Assembly (NCBI RefSeq): GCF_007995085.1
Contig: NZ_VOQS01000003.1
Coordinates: forward strand, 1,488,001 to 1,552,000
Length of the DNA: 64,000 nucleotides
Reading direction: 5' to 3'
Origin: Paraburkholderia azotifigens
GTDB taxonomy: Bacteria; Pseudomonadota; Gammaproteobacteria; Burkholderiales; Burkholderiaceae
In this document: positions 30,790 to 40,121 of the stretch, one piece after another
How positions within the stretch are numbered: position 1 is the first letter of the stretch
Layout: the number at the start of each line of letters is the position of its first letter
Made by a program: the position numbers and the translations under genes
Notes under the pieces: model-generated
What the model was told of the DNA's origin: nothing
Database searches by the model: none
What the model saw: only the letters and a program-made list of their open reading frames with translations

Positions 30790-31590
30790 ATGTCGATCGT
30801 GACCACGTCTACCCCGTCTTCTTCCGGCAGCAACGAGGAGATGCCTGCCGTCACCGAGCGAACCGCGCGACGCAGCGCCGAAACGGCGCTCTTCATGCGC
30901 GATCACGTGCTGTCGCTGGTGTCGCACGACCTGCGCAGCCCGTTGAACGCCATTCATAGCTGGGCCTATGTGCTCGACCGCAAGATCGATGCAAACGACG
31001 CCACCGCGCAACGCGCGCTCGAAGGTATCCGCAATGGCGTCGACCAGCAAGTCAAGCTGCTCGAATCGATCGTCGATACGACGCGCGCCGAAACCAAAGC
31101 ACTCGCGTTGAACCGCGCGCCGTTCGCGTTGCGTCCGCTGCTCGACGACACCCTCGGCGATGTGCGCGAAGGGCTTGCTGCGCGGCGCGGCGTCGAGCTT
31201 GCGCTGAACACGCCGCTTGCCGAACAGCAGATGGACGGCGACCGTGAGCGCCTCGCCGCTGCGCTGTGGCTGCTCGTCACGTTCGCAGTGGAGGCGAGTG
31301 CAAGCGGCACGACTGTCACGCTCGAGGCAGACATCGACGCCTCGAAGTTCTGCGCCACCGTTTCCTGGCAGGCATCGTCTGCCGCACTGACCGATCCGGC
31401 GCTGCCTCACGTGCTCGAAAATTTCGCGCGTGCGCAAGCCACGCACCCGCGCGAAGCGGGCCGCATTTCATGGGTGCTGGGCCTCTGCAAGCGCATTTCG
31501 GAAGCGCACGACGGCGCATTCGAACAGGGCGAATGGACGGACGGCCAATCTTCCACGCTCAAGTTGCGCGTGCCGCTCGCGGGCGCGTGA
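30790..31590 (+). CDS. Histidine-kinase-like protein with degenerate ATP-binding lobe
   Basis: 266 residues, no membrane segment and no sensor domain beyond a 45-residue polar head. The HisKA dimerisation helix is intact with the phospho-acceptor His in LVSHDLRSPLNAIHSWAYVL (about 43-62). The C-terminal region (about 140-265) aligns only roughly with HATPase_c. The N-box position reads LWLLVTFAVEAS without the usual Asn, and no DxGxG G1 box is seen, although a relic ISWVLGLCKRI resembles the G2 box. It may be a phosphotransfer or scaffold protein rather than an active kinase. No response regulator is adjacent. Confidence 0.75.
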   Translation: MSIVTTSTPSSSGSNEEMPAVTERTARRSAETALFMRDHVLSLVSHDLRSPLNAIHSWAYVLDRKIDANDATAQRALEGIRNGVDQQVKLLESIVDTTRAETKALALNRAPFALRPLLDDTLGDVREGLAARRGVELALNTPLAEQQMDGDRERLAAALWLLVTFAVEASASGTTVTLEADIDASKFCATVSWQASSAALTDPALPHVLENFARAQATHPREAGRISWVLGLCKRISEAHDGAFEQGEWTDGQSSTLKLRVPLAGA

Positions 31591-31705
31591 GCGCGCACGC
31601 CGAAGCGCGCGTGACCTGGCCGGATGGCCAGTTCATGCGCGCTCATCTCTTTCGCGTGCCTTTCGCACTCTATACTGACGGCTTTTATTGCCGGAGTCCT
31701 TCGCT

Positions 31706-33049
31706 TTGATCCAGGTCGTCGCCCTCATTGGCGCGTTGTTGCTCGTTGCTCTCAACGGTTTCTTTGTCGCCGCCGAATTCGGTCTCGTGAAGCTGCGGCA
31801 GACGCGCGTGCGAACGCTCGCGGAGAAGCACGGCTTGCGCGGCAGGCTGCTCGCAACGGTGCATGGCCGGCTGGATGTGTATCTGTCCGCGTGCCAGCTG
31901 GGCATCACGCTCGCGTCGCTGGGACTGGGCTGGATCGGCGAACCGGCGTTTGCCGAACTGCTGAATCCCGTGTTCCATCTGCTCGGCATCCAGAACGAGA
32001 ACCTGATACACGGCATCTCGCTGTTCTTCGCGTTCACGTGTATTTCGTTTCTGCACATCGTGGTCGGCGAGCTGGCGCCGAAGTCGCTCGCTATCCGCCA
32101 GTCCGAGCAGATTTCGCTGTGGGTCGCGATGCCGCTGTACGGCTTCTACTGGGCGATGTATCCGGCCATCTGGGTGCTCAACACCAGCGCGAACGCGGTG
32201 CTGCGCGTCGCGGGTCTGGCGTCCGGCCACGGCGGCGACACGCATTACTCGACGGAAGAGCTCAAGCTGATTCTTCGCGGCCGCCGTGCGAGCGTCACGA
32301 ACGAACTCGACGTCCCTGAAGACGCCTATTCGCAGGACGAATGGAACACGATCGCGCATTCGCTCGATTTCTCGCGCATGACCGTGTCCGATCTGATGCG
32401 GCCTGCACATGAACTCGTGAGCCTGCGCCGTGATCTGCCGTGGCGCGACAACATGCAGATCATCGCGCGCCATCGTTTCAGCCGTTATCCGCTGCTTGAA
32501 GATGCGACGGGCGAACGTGTCGCGGGCACGATCCATCTGAAGGATCTGCTGCTCGCGCGCCACGCGGGCAGCACGCTCGACGACCTGTCGCGCTACGTGC
32601 GTCCCGTGCAGTACGTGAAGCCCGACATGCCCGCGCTCGAACTGTTCCGGCGCTTTCGCAAGGGCGCGCCGCATCTCGCGCTGGTCGGCAGGAAGAACGC
32701 GAAGCCGATCGGCTTTCTCACGCTCGACAACCTGCTCGGCGCGCTGGTCGGCCAGATTCACGACGAGTTCCGTCAGGGCGACGCGGACTGGACGCGCATG
32801 GACGACGGCACGCTGATGGGCAAGGGCAGCCTGCCCGTCGTGTCGCTGGAGCGCGCGCTCGGTATTGATATCGACGAAGGTCGCGCCGAATCGGTCGGCG
32901 GTCTCGTGATCAACGCGCTCGGCGATCTGCCTGAAGAAGGGCAGCGCGTGGAGTTCGACCGCTTCGACGTGGTCGTCAAGCGAATGAAGGGGCCGCGTAT
33001 CGTGCTGGTGCGCGTGTATCCGAAGACCTTCGACGACGAAGGCGGCTGA
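31706..33049 (+). CDS. CNNM/CorC (HlyC-type) transporter-associated membrane protein
   Basis: 447 residues. The start is placed at TTG 31706 because GGAG lies 9 bp before it; another TTG six codons earlier is less well spaced. A DUF21/CNNM membrane domain with about four helices (1-190) is followed by two CBS domains (about 215-335, MTVSDLMRPAHELVSL and GFLTLDNLLGALVGQI) and a CorC_HlyC domain (about 350-440, DIDEGRAESVGGLVINALGD). Family members affect Mg2+/Co2+ transport or efflux. The gene converges with treY, only 42 bp away. Confidence 0.92.
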   Translation: MIQVVALIGALLLVALNGFFVAAEFGLVKLRQTRVRTLAEKHGLRGRLLATVHGRLDVYLSACQLGITLASLGLGWIGEPAFAELLNPVFHLLGIQNENLIHGISLFFAFTCISFLHIVVGELAPKSLAIRQSEQISLWVAMPLYGFYWAMYPAIWVLNTSANAVLRVAGLASGHGGDTHYSTEELKLILRGRRASVTNELDVPEDAYSQDEWNTIAHSLDFSRMTVSDLMRPAHELVSLRRDLPWRDNMQIIARHRFSRYPLLEDATGERVAGTIHLKDLLLARHAGSTLDDLSRYVRPVQYVKPDMPALELFRRFRKGAPHLALVGRKNAKPIGFLTLDNLLGALVGQIHDEFRQGDADWTRMDDGTLMGKGSLPVVSLERALGIDIDEGRAESVGGLVINALGDLPEEGQRVEFDRFDVVVKRMKGPRIVLVRVYPKTFDDEGG

Positions 33050-33091
33050 CCTTCACACCGGCATCACGGCATCACGCGCGTTCACACTCAT

Positions 33092-35932
33092 TCACACGCG
33101 CGGCACACCATCCTCGACGAGCACGGCAACGGGCATCGTCGTCAGCGCTTCGCGCAGATAGAGCAGCCCCGTATCCTCGACCTTCGGCGCGGCGGGGCTC
33201 AGCCAGTCGAACAGCGCGCGTCCGAACAGCTCTTCGGGCATCTGCACGGCCGTTTCGTCCCACGCGATGGGATCGACCAGCGGCAACGCGCTGTCCGCAT
33301 CGAGCAGCGCCATCGAAAGCCGCGTCGCGATCACGACAGCCCAGCAGTTGCCCTGACGCCGCGCGAATGCAATCACGTGTTCCGCGTACTTGCCTTGCAC
33401 CGTGAGCGGCAGATAGCTGCCGTTGCTCAGCAATTCCGGAATCTGCAGCCGCAGCGCGAGCATCCGCTGGATGATCGCGAGCTTCACACGTCCGTCGCGC
33501 CAGTTGGCGAGATAGTCGGAGGGCCGGGCTTCAGCAAGCATCCTCTGACGCTGCGTGAAATCGACGGGTCGCCGGTTGTCAGGATCGACGAGACTGAAGT
33601 CCCATAGTTCGGTGCCCTGATAGAGGTCGGGCACACCCGGCGACGCAAGACGCAACACCGTTTGCTGCAGGCTGTTCACCACGCCGGCCCGGCCGATGCG
33701 CGCAACGAAATCGCTCAGTTCGCGCAGAAATCCGTCGCGGCGCTGCGGCGCGAGAATGTCGAACAGAAATTCGCGGCAGCCGTTTTCGAAGGCTTCGTCG
33801 GGCGCGAGCCAGGTGGTGCGCAGCTTCGCTTCGCGCAGCGCCTTCAGTTGCCATTGCGCGACGCGCTCGGCAAGTGCCTTGATGCCCGCTTCGTCGTCGG
33901 GCGACAGACCGGGCGGCCAGCAGCCCACCAGCGTCTGATACAGCATCGCCTCCGCAGCCGGGCCGGGCGCCCAGTCGTCGGCATTGCCGTTCAGCGCGCG
34001 CCGGTGCGGCGTGTTCAGCGTCGTCCATGCGCGCAGCGTCGCGATCCAGTCATCGGCGATTTCGCTCAGCACCGCGAGCCGCGCGCGCGTGTCCTCGCCG
34101 CGCTTGTGATCGTGCGTCGCCGTGGCGAGCATCGCGTGGGGAAAGCGCCGCGCGCGTTCCTGATTGCCTGCATGAAACTGCTCGACCGTCAGCGCGAACT
34201 CGCCCGGATCGGCGCCGACTTCGCAGCGCGACAGCAGACGCCCATAGCGATAGCACGCGGTATCTTCGATCGCTTTCGCGGCGACGGGCGCCGTCAGTTG
34301 CGAGAACAGCGTCTGTACCGTGCGACGCGCCGACGCTGTGTGATTGAACGGATTGGCATTGCCGTTCGGCTGCGCGCCATATGCAGCGCCGCGGCCGTTG
34401 CCGTTGCCGTTTTCGTCCGCGCCGCTGCCGAGCCACGCATCGACGCGCGCGAGCACGCCGTGATCCGCGCGCGACAGCGTCTGCCGCGCGGCATCGAGCG
34501 CGACGTCGAAATATGCGTTGTCGGCGGCGCTGCGCAGGCCGTTCTGCGGATAGATGCGATAGACGGGAAAGTGCGCGGCGAGTTCGTTGGTCACGCGGCG
34601 GATCGCGGTGTAGGTGAAATCGCGCGTGGCGATGCTGTCGCGGGCCAGCCGATGCAGCGCGCGCGACACGCGGTCCAGTTCCGCAGGCAGATTTTCGGCG
34701 AGAATCTTGCGCCGGGCGGGCAGCGCTTCGTCGGCGAAATTCGCGGGGCGGCCGCTCAGTTCGGCCCACGCTTGGGCGAGCGGCGCGGCGCCCGCCGGAT
34801 CGTGCAGCAACGCGCCCGCATCGTTCATGAAGTCGTAGCCCGTCGTGCCGTCCACCGGCCAGTCGTCGCGCAGTGGCTCGCCGCGTCCGAGAATTTTCTC
34901 GACGACGATATACGGCGTCGTGCCCTCGCGCAGTTCCGCGAGACGCTGACGCAGCCGCTGCGCGTATTCGCGCGGCTCCGCCAGGCCGTCGATGTGATCG
35001 ATGCGCAAGCCGTCGATCACACCTTCCGCGTAGAGCCGCAAGAGCAGCGCGTGCACGGCGTCGAACACTTCGGCGCGCTCGACGCGCACGGCCGCGAGTG
35101 TGCTGATATCGAAGAAGCGCCGCCAGTTCACTTCGTCCGACGCCGTGCGCCACCACGCGAGCCGGAAATGCTGACGCTCGATCAGTCGATGCAGGCGGTC
35201 TCGCGTCACGGGATCGTTCGGTGAATACGCTTCGAGCACGAACTCGATGGCCGATGCGCCGTTCTGCCGCACGAACTCGCGCAGCGCTTCGCGGCCTTCG
35301 GCGGCGCGCGGCTGATCGGCGGGCTGGGTCGTGACGGACGCGAACCGGTCGGCGAGCGCGCTCAGGTCCGCGCGATTCGCCGATTGCAGGATCGCCGCGT
35401 AATCGATCGGGCACACCGGGCACTCGTGCTCGGCATAGACGATGTTGAAGCGTCCGTTCCCTGCATCGAAGCGCAGCGCGATACGGCCGGCGAACAGTTC
35501 GTCGCCATACGATGCGCCGAGCACGGGCATCAGCACCTTGCCGCGCAACGCCGGGTCGGGCGAGTGCCAGTCGACATCGAAGTAGCGCGCAAATGCGCTA
35601 TGACGGCCCCACTCGAGTATGTCCTGCCACCACGCATTGTGTTTGCTCACGCCCATGTGGTTCGGCACGACATCGACGATCAGGCCCATGCCGAGTTCGT
35701 GCAGCTTGTCGGTGAGGCGTCGCAGGCCGTGTTCGCCGCCGCATTCGGCGCTGACCTGGCCGTAGTCGACCGTGTCGTAGCCGTGCGTCGAGCCGGGCGT
35801 GGCTGTCGTGATCGGCGAAGCGTACAGATGGCTCACGCCGAGCGCGGCGAAATAGTCGACGTGCGCGAGCGCATCGTCGAACGTGAAGTCGCGATGGAAC
35901 TGGAGTCGGAGCGTGGCGCGCGGAACAGTCAT
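33092..35932 (-). CDS. treY: maltooligosyltrehalose synthase
   Basis: Converts the reducing end of a maltodextrin into an alpha,alpha-1,1 linked trehalosyl unit. The 946 residues from ATG 35932 overlap the malQ stop as ATGA. GH13 features: VDVVPNHMGVSKHN (about 86-99), nucleophile Asp312 in DGLRIDHIDGLAEP, acid/base Glu345 in VVEKILGRGEPL, and transition-state Asp in TATHDHKRGEDTRARL. It is the last gene of the glycogen/trehalose cluster and acts with TreZ to release trehalose from glycogen. Confidence 0.96.
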   Translation of the reverse strand: MTVPRATLRLQFHRDFTFDDALAHVDYFAALGVSHLYASPITTATPGSTHGYDTVDYGQVSAECGGEHGLRRLTDKLHELGMGLIVDVVPNHMGVSKHNAWWQDILEWGRHSAFARYFDVDWHSPDPALRGKVLMPVLGASYGDELFAGRIALRFDAGNGRFNIVYAEHECPVCPIDYAAILQSANRADLSALADRFASVTTQPADQPRAAEGREALREFVRQNGASAIEFVLEAYSPNDPVTRDRLHRLIERQHFRLAWWRTASDEVNWRRFFDISTLAAVRVERAEVFDAVHALLLRLYAEGVIDGLRIDHIDGLAEPREYAQRLRQRLAELREGTTPYIVVEKILGRGEPLRDDWPVDGTTGYDFMNDAGALLHDPAGAAPLAQAWAELSGRPANFADEALPARRKILAENLPAELDRVSRALHRLARDSIATRDFTYTAIRRVTNELAAHFPVYRIYPQNGLRSAADNAYFDVALDAARQTLSRADHGVLARVDAWLGSGADENGNGNGRGAAYGAQPNGNANPFNHTASARRTVQTLFSQLTAPVAAKAIEDTACYRYGRLLSRCEVGADPGEFALTVEQFHAGNQERARRFPHAMLATATHDHKRGEDTRARLAVLSEIADDWIATLRAWTTLNTPHRRALNGNADDWAPGPAAEAMLYQTLVGCWPPGLSPDDEAGIKALAERVAQWQLKALREAKLRTTWLAPDEAFENGCREFLFDILAPQRRDGFLRELSDFVARIGRAGVVNSLQQTVLRLASPGVPDLYQGTELWDFSLVDPDNRRPVDFTQRQRMLAEARPSDYLANWRDGRVKLAIIQRMLALRLQIPELLSNGSYLPLTVQGKYAEHVIAFARRQGNCWAVVIATRLSMALLDADSALPLVDPIAWDETAVQMPEELFGRALFDWLSPAAPKVEDTGLLYLREALTTMPVAVLVEDGVPRV

Positions 35933-38118
35933 GGCGTATCGGACAACGAGGAAGCAGAGGTTGAGTTGGTGCGCGCCCGCTCGATCGCGAGCAGGCGGTC
36001 GCAAAACGTTTCGTCGGCGAACAGCGCGTCGACGGGCTGGATCACACGGCGGCGCCAGTTCGGATGCTCGTCGATCGAGCCTGGCAGATTCGGCTGATCC
36101 GCGAGACCGAGCAGGTCTTCGAGCGGATAGGTGACGAGCGGCGACGGCGTGGCGCCGACGAACGCGAGCGCTTCGTCGACGGGCGCTTCATCGGGCGGCG
36201 GCGGCTCGACGTCGGGCGCGGCGATGCCGGCTTTCTGGAACGCCCGCCACAACGCGGCGCGGTCGTCGTCGCGTTCGGCTTGAGCAAGCGCGACGGGGTC
36301 GCGCCCGTCGGCGCGCGCGGCCGTCTGCCCGACACGATTGCGCCACACGATGTCCTCGCCGCGCCACCAGCCGGTGACGGTGGGCAGATCGTGCGTGGTC
36401 GTCGTCGCGACTGCGCCGCGGTCCCATTCGGCCGGCGCCATGAAACCCTTGCCGTCCTTCGTGCGTTCGAACCACAGCACGCGGATGCCCGCGAGCCCAT
36501 GTTCGCTGAGCCGCTCGCGGAAACCCGGCGGCACGGTGCCGAGGTCTTCGCCGATCACGATCGCGCGATGCCGCCACGATTCGAGCGCGATGAGCCGCAG
36601 CATGTCTTCGAGCGGATAGCGCAGATACGCGCCGTTCTTCGCAGGTTCGCCTTCCGGCACGAGCCACAGGCGCCGCAGCCCGAGAATGTGATCGATGCGG
36701 ATGCCGCCCGCGCAGGCGAACGCGGCGCGCAGCATGTCGATGAACGCCGAGAAGCCCTGAGTGCGCATCGCGCGCGGCGAGAACGTGGTGAGTCCCCAAG
36801 CCTGGCCGGCCTGATTGAACAGATCGGGCGGCGCGCCGACGGACACGCCATGCAGCATGTCGTCGCGATACGACCACGCGTGCGAGCCCGCGCTATCGCA
36901 ACCGACGGCGAGGTCCGCAATCAGGCCGATCGCCATGCCCGCGTCGCGCGCCGCATGCTGCGCGTGCGACAGCCCTTTCGACGCCAGCCATTGCAGGAAC
37001 AGATGGAACTCGACTTCATGCCGATGCTCGTTCGCGAACGCCTCGACTTCGGGGCTGCGCGGGTCTTGCAGCGCGTCGGGCCACTTGCGCCAGTAGCCTT
37101 CTCCGTCGTGCTGCAACTGGAACGCGTGTAGCGCTTCGAAGCGCGCGTGGTCTTCGAGCGCACGTCCGCCGCGCTCGCAGAAGCCGTGAAATTCCAGCGC
37201 GCGCGGCGAGTCCTGCGCGCGGTCGTTTGCGCAAAAACGCTCGAACAGCACGCGCAGTGTCTTGAGCTTGAGGGGCGTCGCCGTCTTCCAGTCGATCAGC
37301 GGCTCCGCTTCGAGCTTCGCCCATTTTTCGGCGCCGCCCGCCGCATCGAGCGCGGCCTGCGCGGCTTGCGCGCCGAACACGGCGGCAGGATCGATATGCG
37401 TGACGTTCAGCCACAGACGCGACGATGGAGAGTACGGACTGAACGATCCCGGCAAGGCGCTGAACATCGCGTGCGTGGGGCTGATCGCAAGCGCATGCGC
37501 GCCGCGTTTCGCGCTTTCGATCGCGAGCGTGGTCAGCGCGGTGTAGTCGCCGATACCGCCGTCGCCCACGCGCCGCAAGCCGTAGATCTGTGCGGCGATG
37601 CCCCACATCGGCGGCGTCTTCCTGTCGTCGCCGTGCAGCGCGCGCCATGCGTCGGCGACCGTGTAGCACTGCGCGGGCGCGACGGCGAGCGTCATCCGGT
37701 GATCGTTGAGCACGAGCGTGTGATAGCCGGGCTCGTCGATCGGCGAGAGCAGGGCGGCTTCGCCTTTGGGCGCCGTGAAGCGTCCGTCGATCAGCGAGCC
37801 GCTCTCCAGTTCGATCCGGTAGTGGCTGCCCGATTTGATCGCGGCCGCGGGCAGCCCGATACCGCGTCCGCATTCGACCGTCATCAACGGCGGCAGCTTG
37901 CGGCCGGACAGTTCGGCATCGAGCGCGGCGGCGCTCTGGCGGATCTGCGTGGCGTTGCCGCACGGCAGGCCCATGCGGTCGAGCAGCGCGGCGAGCGTGC
38001 TGTCGGGGACGCGCTTTTTGTTGCGATGCGCGTCTTCCCATTCGACTTCGAAGCCTGCGCGCGCGGCGAGCGTGTCGATGGAAATGCCGGGACGTCGGGT
38101 CGTGGCCACGCGTGTCAC
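35929..38118 (-). CDS. malQ: 4-alpha-glucanotransferase (amylomaltase)
   Basis: Transfers maltodextrin segments between glucans, recycling short chains. It has 729 residues from GTG 38118 (MTRVATTRRPG), overlapping the treZ stop. GH77 features: GGIRIDHILGLRRLWLVPEG (nucleophile Asp), VIGEDLGTVPPGFRERL (acid/base Glu) and TTTHDLPTVTGWWRGEDI (Asp). An N-terminal extension of about 170 residues before the barrel resembles the beta-sandwich head of proteobacterial MalQ. It lies between treZ and treY, with overlaps at both ends. Confidence 0.96.
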   Translation of the reverse strand: MTRVATTRRPGISIDTLAARAGFEVEWEDAHRNKKRVPDSTLAALLDRMGLPCGNATQIRQSAAALDAELSGRKLPPLMTVECGRGIGLPAAAIKSGSHYRIELESGSLIDGRFTAPKGEAALLSPIDEPGYHTLVLNDHRMTLAVAPAQCYTVADAWRALHGDDRKTPPMWGIAAQIYGLRRVGDGGIGDYTALTTLAIESAKRGAHALAISPTHAMFSALPGSFSPYSPSSRLWLNVTHIDPAAVFGAQAAQAALDAAGGAEKWAKLEAEPLIDWKTATPLKLKTLRVLFERFCANDRAQDSPRALEFHGFCERGGRALEDHARFEALHAFQLQHDGEGYWRKWPDALQDPRSPEVEAFANEHRHEVEFHLFLQWLASKGLSHAQHAARDAGMAIGLIADLAVGCDSAGSHAWSYRDDMLHGVSVGAPPDLFNQAGQAWGLTTFSPRAMRTQGFSAFIDMLRAAFACAGGIRIDHILGLRRLWLVPEGEPAKNGAYLRYPLEDMLRLIALESWRHRAIVIGEDLGTVPPGFRERLSEHGLAGIRVLWFERTKDGKGFMAPAEWDRGAVATTTTHDLPTVTGWWRGEDIVWRNRVGQTAARADGRDPVALAQAERDDDRAALWRAFQKAGIAAPDVEPPPPDEAPVDEALAFVGATPSPLVTYPLEDLLGLADQPNLPGSIDEHPNWRRRVIQPVDALFADETFCDRLLAIERARTNSTSASSLSDTP

Positions 38119-40046
38119 TCCTCTTGAACGTGCTTGCGCGCGTCATGACCGACCGCGTATTCGCTGACGTCGCCCGTCAGCCACGCGACGAATGCATTCG
38201 GCGGCAATTCGCCCGTGTCGATGCGATCGCGCACGCGCGGCGGCGTTTCGAAGATCAGCTTGCCTGCGGGACGATTGTCGAGCCGCACGCCGTTTTTGCC
38301 GAGATTCAGCGCGATCGACAGCGTTTCGCCGTCGGCGAGTCTCCAGCGTGCGACGAGCGCGTTCGCGTCCTGAGCGCCGGATGCGTCCAGCACGGTCGCG
38401 CCGAGCGGTTTCGCCTGCCCGAGGCGCGGCGCGATCAGCTTGGCGCGCACGGCGAGCGCGGACTTATAGAAGTGCATCCAGTCGAGCGCGTCCTTGTTTT
38501 CGGGCGTGTCGCGAGAATCGCCTTCACGTTCGGCGGGCGACGACCTGACGAGCGTTTGCGGATCGTTCGGATCGGGAATCTGCGCGCGGCGTGTTTCGTC
38601 GGCGAATGCGGAGAAGCGCGCGAACTCCTTGCGACGCCCTTCGCGCACGGCGTTCGCGAGATCGCCGGTGTAGTCGGTGAAGAACAGGAACGGCTGCTTC
38701 GAGCCGTACTCTTCGTCCATGAACAGCAGCGGTATCTGCGGCGACAGCAGCAACAGGCCCGTCGCGGCGCGCAGCGCGTCGTCGGAGCAGAGCGAGCGCA
38801 GACGCTCGCCCATTGCTCGGTTGCCGATCTGGTCGTGGTTCTGCAGGAACGCGACGAACGACGCGGGCGGAAGGTGCCCGCTAGGCTGGCCGCGCGGCTT
38901 GCCGTCGTGGATCGGCGAAGGATCGCCCTGATAGCCGAAGCCGCTGCCGAGGATCGTCGCGAGCTTCTGGATCGGCCGGTCGGCGTAGGCGGCGTAATAG
39001 CCTTCGTGTTCGCCCGTCAGCAGCACGTGCAACGTGTTATGCGCGTCGTCGTTCCATTGCGCGGTGAAATGCGTGTCGAGCAGTTCTGCCGTATTGCGCT
39101 CGTTTTCGAGCACGAGATGCACATGCCGGCCGTGTTGCACATGGGCGCGCACGTGATCGGAGAAACAGCGCAGCCAGTCGTCGTTATCGATGGCATGCAC
39201 GGCGTCGAGCCGCAAGCCGTCGAAGCGGAATTCGTTGAGCCAGTACAGCGCGTTGTCGCAGAAGAACTCGCTCACTTCGCTGCGCTCGAAGTCGATCGCG
39301 GGGCCCCAGGGCGTGTGCGTGCCTTCGCGGAAGAACGGCTTCGCGTACTGCTGCAGATAATTGCCGTCAGGGCCGAAGTGGTTGTAGACGACATCGAGAA
39401 ACACGGCGAGACCGTGACCATGCGTGGCGTCGATCAGGGCCTTGAGTTCGTCGGGGCGTCCGTACGCGGAGTCGGGCGCATACGGCAGCACGCCGTCGTA
39501 GCCCCAGTTGCGCGTGCCGGAAAAATCGTTGAGCGGCATCAGTTCGATCGCGGTGACGCCGAGCGCGGCGATGGCGGGCAGACGCTTCATCACGCCCGCA
39601 TAGCCGCCGAGCGCGCCGACGTGCAGCTCGTACAGCACCGTTTCTTCCCACGGCCGGCCGCACCAGTTCGTGTGCGTCCACGTGTACGCGCGCGGATCGA
39701 TCACTTCGCTCGGCCCGTGCACGTCTTGCGGCTGAAAGCGCGACGCAGGATCGGGTATCAGCAGCGCGCCGTCGAGCTTGTAGCGATATAGCGTGCCCGC
39801 GCCGCAGCCGATTTCCGCTTCGAACCAGCCGTTGCCCGTCGGGCTCATGTCGTGCGTGGCGGCTGCCTGCCCGTCATGATCATTTTCAATAGCGACCTGC
39901 ACTTTCGCGCACGAAGGCGCCCACAGCCGGAAGCGCGTGCGCGGCTTCGCGCTCGCCGCGCCGAGCAGCTGCGCGCCGAACGGCAGGCAGTGCGCGTAAT
40001 GATGCGCGTGAGGGTCGATCGGACGTTCATGCATGATTGTCACCAT
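38115..40046 (-). CDS. treZ: malto-oligosyltrehalose trehalohydrolase
   Basis: Hydrolyses the bond next to the terminal trehalose made by TreY, releasing free trehalose. It has 643 residues from ATG 40046; a second ATG four codons on (40034) is an alternative. An N-terminal beta domain (about 20-115, FRLWAPSCAKVQVAIEND) precedes the GH13 barrel with VFLDVVYNHFGPDGN, LRLDAVHAIDN (nucleophile), HLVLENERNTAELL (acid/base) and FLQNHDQIGNRAMGERL. Its stop overlaps the malQ GTG start. Confidence 0.96.
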   Translation of the reverse strand: MVTIMHERPIDPHAHHYAHCLPFGAQLLGAASAKPRTRFRLWAPSCAKVQVAIENDHDGQAAATHDMSPTGNGWFEAEIGCGAGTLYRYKLDGALLIPDPASRFQPQDVHGPSEVIDPRAYTWTHTNWCGRPWEETVLYELHVGALGGYAGVMKRLPAIAALGVTAIELMPLNDFSGTRNWGYDGVLPYAPDSAYGRPDELKALIDATHGHGLAVFLDVVYNHFGPDGNYLQQYAKPFFREGTHTPWGPAIDFERSEVSEFFCDNALYWLNEFRFDGLRLDAVHAIDNDDWLRCFSDHVRAHVQHGRHVHLVLENERNTAELLDTHFTAQWNDDAHNTLHVLLTGEHEGYYAAYADRPIQKLATILGSGFGYQGDPSPIHDGKPRGQPSGHLPPASFVAFLQNHDQIGNRAMGERLRSLCSDDALRAATGLLLLSPQIPLLFMDEEYGSKQPFLFFTDYTGDLANAVREGRRKEFARFSAFADETRRAQIPDPNDPQTLVRSSPAEREGDSRDTPENKDALDWMHFYKSALAVRAKLIAPRLGQAKPLGATVLDASGAQDANALVARWRLADGETLSIALNLGKNGVRLDNRPAGKLIFETPPRVRDRIDTGELPPNAFVAWLTGDVSEYAVGHDARKHVQEE

Positions 40047-40121
40047 TCGTCGGCGTGCTGACAGGCGTATTCGTCCGCACTTTCAGCATCGGCATTCATT
40101 CGATAGTCGGTGCGTGTCTGC

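Noticed and set aside
35384..39791. Very long plus-strand frames opposite treY, malQ and treZ (and at 45560-51738 opposite treS and glgE).
   Set aside because: Each mirrors a complete GH13/GH77 enzyme on the minus strand. Composition is His/Arg/Ala-rich, without recognisable domains.
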